A stretch of DNA of 64,000 bases, taken from positions 1 to 64,000 of the forward strand of contig NZ_MAUJ01000016.1 in NCBI RefSeq assembly GCF_001696455.1. The letters run 5' to 3'. This document shows, one piece after another, positions 17,013 to 25,021 of the stretch. Position 1 is the first letter of the stretch. Each line of letters opens with the position of its first letter. The notes beneath the pieces are model-generated. The model searched no databases, was not told the origin of the DNA, and was given only the letters and a program-made list of their open reading frames with translations. Origin of the DNA: Pseudoalteromonas luteoviolacea. Its GTDB lineage: Bacteria > Pseudomonadota > Gammaproteobacteria > Enterobacterales > Alteromonadaceae. The position numbers were made by a program, and so were the translations under genes.

Positions 17013-17768
17013 ATGAAACAAACTATTAAGCTGTCTTTAATTGCAGCCTCAGTACTTGCATTAACTGCTTGTAACCAAAAAGCGCAGGAAACTGCTAAGG
17101 TCGAAGAAGTAAAACTTGAGACTGAAATTCAACAACAAGCATACGGTATTGGTGCGTCAGTTGGTAACTTCTTACAAAAAGATCTTGCTGACAAAAAAGA
17201 GCTTGGTATTGAGCTTGATCAAGAGCTATTAATGCGTGGCTTTAAAGATGCGCTAGCTGGCAACGCAAAACTTGACGAAGAAAAGATCCGTGAAGTCTTA
17301 ACTGCCCTAGATAGTTCTGTACGTGAAAAGCAAACTGCAAAAGCAGAAGCTGACGCGAAGAAAAATAAAGAAGCAGGTCAAAAGTACCTTGCTGAAAACG
17401 CGAAGAAAGATGGCGTAACGGTTACTGAGTCAGGCCTTCAATATGAAGTGATCTCTACGGGTGAAGGTAAAAAGCCTGTGGCTACTGACATTGTGAAAGT
17501 ACACTACAAAGGTACTCTGTTAGATGGTTCTGAGTTCGATAGTTCATACTCTCGTAATCAGCCAGCTACTTTCCCACTAAATCAAGTTATTGCTGGTTGG
17601 ACTGAAGGTCTACAGTTAATGCCTGTAGGTTCAAAATTCAAGTTCACGATTCCTTCAGAGCTTGGCTATGGTGAGCGTAACCTTGGTAAGATCCCTGCTA
17701 ACTCGACGCTGGTATTTGAAGTTGAGCTGCTTGAAATCCAAGAAGATAAAGAAAAGCCTGCGGAGTAA
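17013..17768 (+). CDS. fkpA: FKBP-type peptidyl-prolyl isomerase FkpA
   Basis: The 251-residue chaperone and prolyl isomerase helps fold envelope proteins. The N-terminal half is a helical dimerisation arm; the C-terminal half (from about residue 135) is an FKBP domain with VKVHYKGTLLDGSEFDSS, VIAGWTEGLQLM and the GYGERNLGKIPANSTLVFEVEL end. The N-terminus is a lipoprotein signal (LALTAC, C20), unlike soluble E. coli FkpA. The ATG at 17013 follows GGAGAAAATAA; an upstream in-frame start would spoil the signal. Strong terminator downstream. Confidence 0.92.
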   Translation: MKQTIKLSLIAASVLALTACNQKAQETAKVEEVKLETEIQQQAYGIGASVGNFLQKDLADKKELGIELDQELLMRGFKDALAGNAKLDEEKIREVLTALDSSVREKQTAKAEADAKKNKEAGQKYLAENAKKDGVTVTESGLQYEVISTGEGKKPVATDIVKVHYKGTLLDGSEFDSSYSRNQPATFPLNQVIAGWTEGLQLMPVGSKFKFTIPSELGYGERNLGKIPANSTLVFEVELLEIQEDKEKPAE

Positions 17769-17780
17769 TTTGCAGCATTA

Positions 17781-17804
17781 AAAAAGGGCCTGAGGGCCCT
17801 TTTT
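17781..17804. terminator. bidirectional terminator between fkpA and rsd
   Basis: AAAAAGGGCC-TGA-GGGCCCTTTTT: a GGGCC stem with A-tract on one side and T-tract on the other, between convergent genes. It should work in both directions. Confidence 0.85.
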
Positions 17805-17814
17805 AGTTAGTGCG

Positions 17815-18288
17815 TTATTCGCTGCTATGATTCGCGAATAAGTTATCTATTAACTCATCTTCAAGCCCAAAGCGTTGCTCTAACGCTTCGCCGAGTGAAG
17901 AAAGATCTTTGTCAAAATCTTCCAGCCCATTATCTGTTTTTGCTTCTGCATATTTATCATTGAAATCGAGCGCTAAATCAGTCGAAGCGGTGATTTTGGG
18001 GTAGATAGAGCGTGCCAGCTTCAGGCTTTCAGGGCCTTTTTCTTTGCATGCTGCAACAATATTGTCGTAAATTTCGAAATGGCCCGCTGATAGATAGTCC
18101 ATTAATATTTGACAAAAAGACTGAATTTGAACTTGCTCAGGCAGTGCGTTGTCGCTGTTTTCGAATGGAGATAGTCCCGCGACTTTATAGTACAGCAGCA
18201 GAAGCTCCTGACGTTCCATTAGCCAATTGTCGATTACACTATGGCTCCCTCCCCATTTTTGTTGGGCTTGTTCTAACCGTGAAAGCAT
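17815..18288 (-). CDS. rsd: regulator of sigma D (Rsd/AlgQ family)
   Basis: A 157-residue protein of the Rsd/AlgQ family, which binds the housekeeping sigma factor and shifts RNA polymerase towards alternative sigma factors in stationary phase. The family core DYLSAGHFEIYDNI and an early WLxxRQELLLLYYxVAG segment are present; the length equals E. coli Rsd. The start ATG gives MLSRLEQA and has AAGGAG 6 bases upstream. In enterobacteria rsd also lies close to hemE. Confidence 0.88.
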   Translation of the reverse strand: MLSRLEQAQQKWGGSHSVIDNWLMERQELLLLYYKVAGLSPFENSDNALPEQVQIQSFCQILMDYLSAGHFEIYDNIVAACKEKGPESLKLARSIYPKITASTDLALDFNDKYAEAKTDNGLEDFDKDLSSLGEALEQRFGLEDELIDNLFANHSSE

Positions 18289-18613
18289 AGTTATCTCCTT
18301 AGCGGGTCGTTTTGTTATTAGGCCCTGCAATGACCAAATTGCATTTTCTCAAAGAGCACTCTGTACTTAAAAAGACCCCAAAATTTGAAAAAACTTTGGA
18401 CCCAAAAAAAGACAGCAATTTGGTACTACCGAATACGTTATCTTGCCTTCTATGAAAAGGAAAACTGATGAAAAGATCAACCACTTTTTGCAAAAATTGG
18501 AGATTTTCTTGCATTTGTACCTTAGTTGGGTTTATTGAGTGTGGTTGTTAATAATTCTAATTAAGCATTAACTAATAAAGACTTTTTCTTGGCATGGAGC
18601 GAATCGCATAAAC

Positions 18614-18635
18614 AAAAAAACCACCCAAGGGTGGT
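18614..18635 (-). terminator. intrinsic terminator of the candidate small RNA
   Basis: Minus-strand ACCACCCTTGGGTGGT followed by a run of T to 18614. The stem is GC-rich with a tight loop. No protein gene on that strand ends nearby, so it belongs to a non-coding transcript. Confidence 0.75.
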
Positions 18636-18697
18636 CAAATACAGTTTAGCTATTCGCTTGTTCTTATTAGAAGGTGTTTATTGTTGTTGTTTTGCGC
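18614..18697 (-). ncRNA. candidate small RNA with own promoter and terminator
   Basis: On the minus strand TTGCAC (18732-18727), a 17-base spacer and TATAAA (18709-18704) make a near-consensus sigma70 promoter. About 84 bases after the expected start (near 18697) comes a hairpin, CCACCC/GGGTGG, with seven T. The 5' part is rich in CAA repeats (AAAACAACAACAATAAACACC type) and looks single-stranded. Together these are the marks of a Hfq-type small RNA. No known family recognised. Confidence 0.55.
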
Positions 18698-18703
18698 AGG
18701 CAT

Positions 18704-18732
18704 TTTATAGCAAGGTTTCCAAAAAGGTGCAA
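18704..18732 (-). promoter_or_regulatory. sigma70 promoter of the candidate small RNA
   Basis: TTGCAC - 17 bases - TATAAA on the minus strand. Four of six -35 bases and five of six -10 bases match consensus, with ideal spacing. Confidence 0.6.
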
Positions 18733-18967
18733 ATACACTCGTCGCATTTTTGTTATTTGGTTTATATGATTCTGATTCATATCACCTTTATCTTTGCGCT
18801 TTCGAGACAGAAATTAATCTGCTGTTTTGTGAGTGTTGCATATTCAAAGATAGTGAATGTTAATCTGGATCATATTGAGTCTATTTTAACGAGTGAACAA
18901 CTAGGGGGCTTGGCCATTAGGTGGTACAATTCGAACAATTTTTACAGCACTGGAATTGAATAACGCT

Positions 18968-20035
18968 ATGAGCGAGTTGAAAAATGATCGTTACTTACGC
19001 GCGTTGCAGAAGCAGCCGGTTGATGTTACCCCTGTATGGATGATGCGCCAAGCTGGTCGATATCTCCCTGAATACAGAGCTACCCGAGCTCAAGCAGGTG
19101 ACTTTATGAGTCTTTGCAAAAATGCAGAGTTAGCCTGTGAAGTAACACTACAACCATTGCGTCGCTACCCTTTAGACGCTGCGATTTTATTCAGTGATAT
19201 TTTGACCATTCCAGATGCGATGGGCTTAGGACTTTATTTTGAAACTGGTGAAGGTCCAAAGTTTGAGCGTCCTATCTCGTCACTAGCTGACGTACAAAAA
19301 TTACCAAAGCTTGATCCAAATGATGACCTTGGTTATGTGATGAATGCGGTAAGCACAATCCGCCGAGAGCTAAAAGGAGAAGTGCCGCTTATAGGTTTCT
19401 CAGGGTCACCTTGGACGTTGGCTACGTACATGATTGAAGGCGGCAGTAGTAAGACCTTTGGTAAGATTAAAAAAATGGCATTTGCTGAGCCGCAAACGCT
19501 ACATTTGTTACTAGATAAAGTTGCTGATTCAGTTATTGATTACTTAAACGCTCAGGTAAAAGCGGGCGCGCAATCTTTGATGATTTTCGATTCATGGGGT
19601 GGTGTATTAAGTCCAAGAGATTATAAAGAGTTCTCTTTGCAATATATGCACAAAATTGTTGATGGCCTGATCCGTGATCATGATGGACGCAAAGTACCGG
19701 TGACGTTATTTACCAAGAACGGCGGTCAGTGGATTGAGTCGATTGCTGCAACTGGGTGTGATGCCATTGGTCTAGATTGGACCATTGATATTGCGGATGC
19801 AAAACGTCGTGTGGGTGATAAAGTTGCGCTGCAAGGTAATATGGATCCAGCCATGTTACATGGTACACCTGAACGTATTCGTGAAGAAGTTCAATCCATT
19901 TTAGCTGGCTTTGGTGAGGGCAGTGGTCATGTATTTAACCTAGGTCACGGCATTACGCCTGATGTTGATCCTGAAAATGCCGGTGTGTTCATTAACTCTG
20001 TTCATGAGTTTAGCCGTCAGTATCACCAGAAGTAG
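18968..20035 (+). CDS. hemE: uroporphyrinogen decarboxylase
   Basis: The 355-residue enzyme decarboxylates the four acetate side chains of uroporphyrinogen III to give coproporphyrinogen III in heme synthesis. The N-terminal MRQAGRYLPEYR signature and the GFSGSPWTLATYMIEGGSS segment are diagnostic. I start at the ATG giving MSELKNDRYLRAL, matching the family; a TTG four codons upstream is less likely. It stands alone, followed by a strong terminator. Confidence 0.97.
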   Translation: MSELKNDRYLRALQKQPVDVTPVWMMRQAGRYLPEYRATRAQAGDFMSLCKNAELACEVTLQPLRRYPLDAAILFSDILTIPDAMGLGLYFETGEGPKFERPISSLADVQKLPKLDPNDDLGYVMNAVSTIRRELKGEVPLIGFSGSPWTLATYMIEGGSSKTFGKIKKMAFAEPQTLHLLLDKVADSVIDYLNAQVKAGAQSLMIFDSWGGVLSPRDYKEFSLQYMHKIVDGLIRDHDGRKVPVTLFTKNGGQWIESIAATGCDAIGLDWTIDIADAKRRVGDKVALQGNMDPAMLHGTPERIREEVQSILAGFGEGSGHVFNLGHGITPDVDPENAGVFINSVHEFSRQYHQK

Positions 20036-20050
20036 CAGTGTGAAAAAATA

Positions 20051-20080
20051 AAAAAACCCAAGCAATGCTTGGGTTTTTTT
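20051..20080. terminator. bidirectional terminator between hemE and speE
   Basis: AAAAAACCCAAGCA-ATGCTTGGGTTTTTTT: an 8-9 bp stem with A-tract and T-tract on opposite sides between convergent genes. Confidence 0.92.
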
Positions 20081-20089
20081 ATGGGGGAA

Positions 20090-20953
20090 CTATTCGCTAT
20101 CAAACGCGCGACGCATAAATGTCGGTGTCGCTAACGCCCCTTTGTGAATACCACTGTTGTAATATTCAGTCGCAAATTTTGCGTTGTCTACGTCATGTTC
20201 TCTGAAACCCGCAAATTCAATGCCCTTACGAGCCAGAGTTGCAGACCAAATACCACTCGGATAAATAGGTTGTGGGAAAGGCAAAGTTTGCAGATCAGCA
20301 AAACCAACGTCTTTCATCGCTCGTCGCATATCCTGTAAAAGAGGCATATGCATCAGCGGGGATTCACTTTGTTGAATCAGAATACCGCCTTCGCGTAGCG
20401 CATTTAAGCAGCTCGTGTAAAATGCGTGATTAAAGAGGCCTTCGCCAGGTCCGACTGGGTCCGTACCATCAACAATAATGACATCAATGGAACCGGCGGC
20501 TGCGTCACGCATATATTTGATACCATCGTCAAACATAACGGTGGCACGCGGGTCGTCGTTTGAAGCGCAAAGCTCTGGAAAATACTTCAACGACATTTGC
20601 GTAACAACTTCATCGATGTCGATTTGTGTGACTGACTCAACATCAGGGTGTTTTAGTACTTCACGTAACGTACCACAGTCTCCACCACCAATAATCACGA
20701 CGTTTTTAGGTGCTGGGTGGGCAAATAAGGCTGGATGGCTCATCATCTCGTGATAGAAAAAGTTTTCACGAGTACTTACCATAGTACAACCATCAATAAT
20801 CATGAGGTTGCCAAAATCAGTGGTCTCATACATCTCTACTTTTTGAAATGGAGACTGCACTTCATCGAGCTTTTTGTTTATTCGCAGAGAAAAAGCGCTG
20901 CCATCGCGGTCACTTATCTCTGTAAACCAACGGTTTGCTTCTAAATTAGACAT
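20090..20953 (-). CDS. speE: spermidine synthase
   Basis: The 287-residue aminopropyltransferase makes spermidine from putrescine and decarboxylated SAM. It has the IGGGDCGTLREVLKH cofactor loop, the DxD-like QIDIDEVV strand and the catalytic DGTDPVGPGE segment. GAAGG lies 5 bases before the ATG giving MSNLEANRW, which I prefer to a GTG four codons upstream. The gene is divergent from speA, so the region encodes two steps of polyamine synthesis; no SAM decarboxylase gene is in view. Confidence 0.93.
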   Translation of the reverse strand: MSNLEANRWFTEISDRDGSAFSLRINKKLDEVQSPFQKVEMYETTDFGNLMIIDGCTMVSTRENFFYHEMMSHPALFAHPAPKNVVIIGGGDCGTLREVLKHPDVESVTQIDIDEVVTQMSLKYFPELCASNDDPRATVMFDDGIKYMRDAAAGSIDVIIVDGTDPVGPGEGLFNHAFYTSCLNALREGGILIQQSESPLMHMPLLQDMRRAMKDVGFADLQTLPFPQPIYPSGIWSATLARKGIEFAGFREHDVDNAKFATEYYNSGIHKGALATPTFMRRAFDSE

Positions 20954-21168
20954 TTTTGCCTTCACATTGAGTTATTACTTGGCGCAATTTTGCCAGCGCC
21001 GACTAATTTGCTCAATCTATTTTAGTCGAAAGCAGTCAGTTTGTCTGTGCACAAACCTCGTATAGAGAAAGGAAAACTCGGTCGCGCAGAAAAGCTGAAT
21101 TTGCCTATCGCTAAACAAGGTTATGCGTATTAAAATGAGCAGAATATTGGGTTTTAATAGTTGAGACA

Positions 21169-23052
21169 ATGATGAAGTGGGGAGTTGAAACCGCACGAGA
21201 AACTTACAATGTAACACATTGGAGTGACGGTTATTTTGATATTGATGACACCGGGGCGCTGGTGGCTTTTCCCGATGGTGATCGCAATAAAATGCCGATC
21301 TCATTATCGGAGTTAACTGAGCGTTTTAAATCTCAGGGGTTAACTTTGCCTGTACTTGTGCGTTTCACTGACATCTTGCAAAATCGAGTAGATACATTAA
21401 CAGAGGCATTCACCCAAGCGCGTGAACAGAAAAGTTATCAGGGTAAATATACCTGTGTCTATCCTATCAAAGTTAATCAACAGCGCTCAGTAGTGAGCAA
21501 GTTGCTGAGCCATCCCAGTGGCTTAGTGGGCTTAGAAGCCGGTTCTAAACCAGAGCTTATGGCGATATTAGGCCTTGCAAGTGCGCCAATCACCATTGTA
21601 TGCAACGGCTATAAAGATAGAGAGTTTTTGCGTTTGGCCTTGATTGGTCAGGCTATGAGTCATCAAGTGCACATTGTGGTTGAGAAGCTCTCTGAACTAG
21701 ATGCGTTGATTGATGAAATAGACGACCTTCAAATTGAACCTTCTATTGGTATTCGTATTCGCCTGAACTCCATTGGTAAAGGGAAATGGCAAAATACCGG
21801 GGGCGAAAAAGGAAAGTTTGGTTTAACCGCAGGCCAAGTACTCGGCGCAGTTGAAACCTTGCGCAAGCACAATAAGTTACATCTGATGCAACTTGTGCAT
21901 TTCCACATTGGCTCTCAAATCGCAAATATTCGTGACATACAACGTGCATTAAGGGAGTGTGCGAGACATTATGCAGAACTGACTCAGTTAGGTGTGCCAC
22001 TTAAAACGGTAGATGTTGGCGGCGGTTTGGGGGTTGATTATGAAGGCTCTGGCTCTCGTAGCGCATGTTCAATGAATTATACCGTGAGCGAATATGCAAG
22101 AAATGTTGTTAATGCTTTTGTTGAGGTTGCAGAGCAACATGATTTACCGCACCCGGATATTATCACCGAATCTGGCCGCGCACTGACCGCGCATCATGCG
22201 GTTTTGATTACCGATGTGATTGATATTGAAACTGCTCCGAGCGATGACGTGGATAGTCAGTTACGTGGCGATGAACATCATATAGTGCAGGAATTAAAAG
22301 GAGCATTGTCTCGTTTAACGCCAAGGTTGGCATTAGAAACCTACCATGATGCGATGCATTTGTTTGGTGATGCACATGACCAGTATGTTCATGGCTTAAT
22401 CAGCATGCAGCAATGGGCGCAAATTGAGCGCCTGTATTTCACTATTTTACGCAATGTTCGAGACAGCTTAAATGGCCAATCGAGAGCGCATCGTGAGGTA
22501 CTCGATGATTTAAATGAGAAGTTGGCAGACAAACTGTTTGTAAACTTTTCTTTGTTCCAATCACTGCCTGATGTTTGGGGTATTGAGCAGCTATTTCCCG
22601 TGATGCCAATAGAAAATTTGGATAAGCCTCTCACGCAACGAGCCATCATTCAAGACATCACGTGTGACTCAGATGGTCAAATTAGAGAGTATGTAGAAGG
22701 GGCAGGTATTGAATCGAGCCTGCCTATGCCACCATATCAACATGGGCAACAATATCACATTGCTATGTTTATGGTGGGCGCTTATCAAGAAATCCTGGGT
22801 GATTTACACAATTTATTTGGAGATACCGACTCAGTGCATGTCGAGCTTGATGAAGAAGGGTTCCAGCTTACCAACGCGCTGAAAGGAGATTGTGTTGAAG
22901 ATGTGTTGCGCTTTGTTCATTACGATAAGCAGCAGTTAATCGATAACTTTACCACGACTGTGCAAGGGCTCAGTGCGACACAACAAACCAAAGACGCTTA
23001 TTTACAGGCGTTGCAGTCAGGCTTAACAGGTTATACCTATTTTGAAGATTAA
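21169..23052 (+). CDS. speA: biosynthetic arginine decarboxylase
   Basis: The 627-residue PLP enzyme turns arginine into agmatine, the first step of the arginine route to putrescine. The PLP lysine lies in YPIKVNQ (K101), followed by GLEAGSKPEL and later the HFHIGSQ and DVGGGLGVDYEGS motifs of fold-type III decarboxylases. Length matches E. coli SpeA. Two adjacent ATG codons compete for the start and the ribosome site is weak. It is divergent from speE across 200 bases. No agmatinase (speB) gene lies next to it. Confidence 0.95.
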   Translation: MMKWGVETARETYNVTHWSDGYFDIDDTGALVAFPDGDRNKMPISLSELTERFKSQGLTLPVLVRFTDILQNRVDTLTEAFTQAREQKSYQGKYTCVYPIKVNQQRSVVSKLLSHPSGLVGLEAGSKPELMAILGLASAPITIVCNGYKDREFLRLALIGQAMSHQVHIVVEKLSELDALIDEIDDLQIEPSIGIRIRLNSIGKGKWQNTGGEKGKFGLTAGQVLGAVETLRKHNKLHLMQLVHFHIGSQIANIRDIQRALRECARHYAELTQLGVPLKTVDVGGGLGVDYEGSGSRSACSMNYTVSEYARNVVNAFVEVAEQHDLPHPDIITESGRALTAHHAVLITDVIDIETAPSDDVDSQLRGDEHHIVQELKGALSRLTPRLALETYHDAMHLFGDAHDQYVHGLISMQQWAQIERLYFTILRNVRDSLNGQSRAHREVLDDLNEKLADKLFVNFSLFQSLPDVWGIEQLFPVMPIENLDKPLTQRAIIQDITCDSDGQIREYVEGAGIESSLPMPPYQHGQQYHIAMFMVGAYQEILGDLHNLFGDTDSVHVELDEEGFQLTNALKGDCVEDVLRFVHYDKQQLIDNFTTTVQGLSATQQTKDAYLQALQSGLTGYTYFED

Positions 23053-23099
23053 ATAACCACACTGCTCTGATTTTTTCTGAGCGTTAAAACGCGTATGAT

Positions 23100-23139
23100 A
23101 CACCAAGTCGCAAAGCTGGAAAGCCACGCAGCTTGGTGT
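23100..23139 (+). other. imperfect hairpin upstream of the acyltransferase operon
   Basis: ACACCAAG (23100-23107) pairs with CTTGGTGT (23132-23139) around a 24-base interior containing GCAAAGC and GAAAGCC. It lies between speA and the acyltransferase operon, 35 bases before the first ATG. It could be a terminator for speA or a leader structure for the operon. There is no T-run. Confidence 0.4.
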
Positions 23140-23174
23140 AGTGAGTGAGAATAACAGTAGTAAAGGAACGTCGC

Positions 23175-24053
23175 ATGTCGTTAGTCCGTCAATTCCTAGG
23201 GTTAATTTTATATATCCTAAATACTTTATTTTGGTTTGTACCCATATTTATATGCGGGTTGCTTAAGTTGCTCCCCATACCTGCATTGCAACGCTTGTTG
23301 AGTAAAATGGCGAAAGGGTGCGCCAGTATGTGGGTTGCTGGAAATAACGTAAATCAACAGTGCATTTCTCCCTATCAGTTGAACGTGACTGGTACGGAGT
23401 CCCTCACAGAAAAAGACTGGTACTTAGTGATCGCCAACCATCAAAGTTGGGTAGATATTTTGGTATTGCAGCGTGTTTTGCATCGAAAAATTCCTTTTTT
23501 AAATTTTTTCTTAAAAAAAGAGTTGCTCTACGTACCTTTCCTTGGCCTTGCTTGGTGGGCTTTGGATTTTCCATTTATGACTCGTACCAGCAAAAGCCAA
23601 ATTAGAAAGAATCCTAAACTCAAAGGCAAAGACATTGAGACCACTCGAAAGGCCTGTGAGAAATTCAAAACCATGCCGGTGAGTATCGTAAACTTTGTTG
23701 AAGGCACGCGATTTACAGAAGAAAAGCATCAAAGACAAAACAGCCCATTCAAGCATTTGCTGAAACCAAAGGCTGGCGGCATTGCGTTTGTGATGCAGGC
23801 AATGGGTGAGCAGATTAATAAAGTGGTTAATGTCACAATCCATTACCCCGATGGTGTGCCAACTTTTATGGACTTTGTCGCAGGTAAGGCTGGAGAAATT
23901 AATGTCCAGGTAGAGTTGATGCCAGTGAGTGAAAAGTTGGTTGGAGACTACAGTGGTGACAATGAGTTTCGAGTTCAGTTTCAAGGGGAACTCAATCGCC
24001 TGTGGTTAGAAAAAGATGCGCGTATTGCACAGCAGGCAGAAACGACTGAATAG
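23175..24053 (+). CDS. YihG-type lysophospholipid acyltransferase (copy 1)
   Basis: A 292-residue inner-membrane acyltransferase of the PlsC/LPLAT superfamily, likely acylating lysophosphatidic acid at sn-2. The catalytic NHxSWxD is at H89-D94, with FLKKELLYVPFLG and FVEGTRFT (motif III) after it. One or two N-terminal membrane helices (about residues 5-35) anchor it. It resembles E. coli YihG rather than PlsC. AAAGGA 7 bases upstream supports the ATG at 23175. It heads a three-gene operon. Confidence 0.87.
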   Translation: MSLVRQFLGLILYILNTLFWFVPIFICGLLKLLPIPALQRLLSKMAKGCASMWVAGNNVNQQCISPYQLNVTGTESLTEKDWYLVIANHQSWVDILVLQRVLHRKIPFLNFFLKKELLYVPFLGLAWWALDFPFMTRTSKSQIRKNPKLKGKDIETTRKACEKFKTMPVSIVNFVEGTRFTEEKHQRQNSPFKHLLKPKAGGIAFVMQAMGEQINKVVNVTIHYPDGVPTFMDFVAGKAGEINVQVELMPVSEKLVGDYSGDNEFRVQFQGELNRLWLEKDARIAQQAETTE

Positions 24054-24103
24054 CGTCAGCTGTTAGAACTTAAGGTAAGTGGATGTACAAAGGAAACGAG
24101 ACA

Positions 24104-25021
24104 ATGAAAAGTATGCTACCAAAGTGGTTTTGTGGAGCGGTAGGTGCGCTTTATTTAATATTAAATACCATTGTCTGGGGACTCATTATACTGATACTTG
24201 GCGTATTAAAGTGGTGCATACGTATAAAGTTGTTGTCATCGCTATTACACTGGGCTTACCACAAGTGGTGTGTTGGTAATCGTGTCGGGCTCAAGCTGGG
24301 TGGCGTTTCTTTGCAGGTTACAATGCCACGTGAAGTCTCAATTGATGGCTGGTATCTGTTGATATCAAATCATATAAGCTGGCTTGATATCGTCGTGTTG
24401 AGTGCACAAGAGGTCTTGCCTGCCCCTAAGTTCTTTTTAAAGGACGAGTTAAAATATGTGCCGCTGATTGGCACTGGTGCTTGGGCGTTGGATATGCCAT
24501 TTATGAAACGGGCCAGTAAAACAGAGATTGCGAAAAACCCGAAGTTAAAACGTATGGATGTTGAACGCACCAAGCAAAGCTGTCAAAATTTTCGGCACCA
24601 TCCAACTACGGTGATTAATTTTGCCGAAGGAACTCGCTTTACGCAAAGTAAGCGGCAGCGTCAGTCGAGCCCATATGTGAATTTATTAAAACCCAAAGCT
24701 GGTGGTACGGCCTTTGCCTTGGATGTATTGAGTTCTCAAATTGACGGGCTATTAAATACGACCTTGGTTTATCACAGTACAGAATCCCATATATGTCGTG
24801 CCTTTATGCAAGGTAAATTGGAAGCCATCACTGTTGAGGTGGACTATACGCCCATGGCGCAATTGCCTGTGGGAGACTACCAAACTGACAAACAATATCG
24901 GATTCAATTTCAGGCCTATATGAATGCAATTTGGTCAGAAAAATCGACTCGAATTGCGGCGATAGAAGACAAGTACCACACTGTCAGTCGTGATTACGAG
25001 GAAGAGGCAGAACAGCTATGA
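24104..25021 (+). CDS. YihG-type lysophospholipid acyltransferase (copy 2)
   Basis: A 305-residue paralogue of the preceding gene, with N-terminal membrane helix, NHISWLD (H90, D95), FFLKDELKYVPLIG and FAEGTRFT motifs and the same YRIQFQAYMNAIW end. The catalytic residues are kept in both copies, but the hydrophobic N-termini and C-terminal tails differ, suggesting split substrate range rather than decay. AAAGGAAACG precedes the ATG at 24104. Its stop overlaps the start of the channel gene (ATGA). Confidence 0.87.
   Translation: MKSMLPKWFCGAVGALYLILNTIVWGLIILILGVLKWCIRIKLLSSLLHWAYHKWCVGNRVGLKLGGVSLQVTMPREVSIDGWYLLISNHISWLDIVVLSAQEVLPAPKFFLKDELKYVPLIGTGAWALDMPFMKRASKTEIAKNPKLKRMDVERTKQSCQNFRHHPTTVINFAEGTRFTQSKRQRQSSPYVNLLKPKAGGTAFALDVLSSQIDGLLNTTLVYHSTESHICRAFMQGKLEAITVEVDYTPMAQLPVGDYQTDKQYRIQFQAYMNAIWSEKSTRIAAIEDKYHTVSRDYEEEAEQL

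Larger units (their letters stand above)
18289..18967. other. 680-base intergenic region between rsd and hemE
   Basis: No protein gene is supported here. An open frame on the plus strand at 18589-18963 reads through the small RNA terminator and has no ribosome site or domain. The AT-rich half near rsd (18350-18420) has loosely repeated GACCCCAAAA / GGACCCAAAA segments. The half near hemE holds a minus-strand promoter and terminator, listed separately as a candidate small RNA. Confidence 0.6.

Noticed and set aside
18589..18963. A 124-codon open frame upstream of hemE
   Set aside because: It has no ribosome site, no recognisable domain and peptide composition unlike a protein. It runs antisense through the small RNA promoter and terminator.
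23100..23139. c-di-GMP class I riboswitch
   Set aside because: GCAAAGC and GAAAG-like pieces occur but the conserved GGCCTAA segment, the receptor and the P1 closure are missing.
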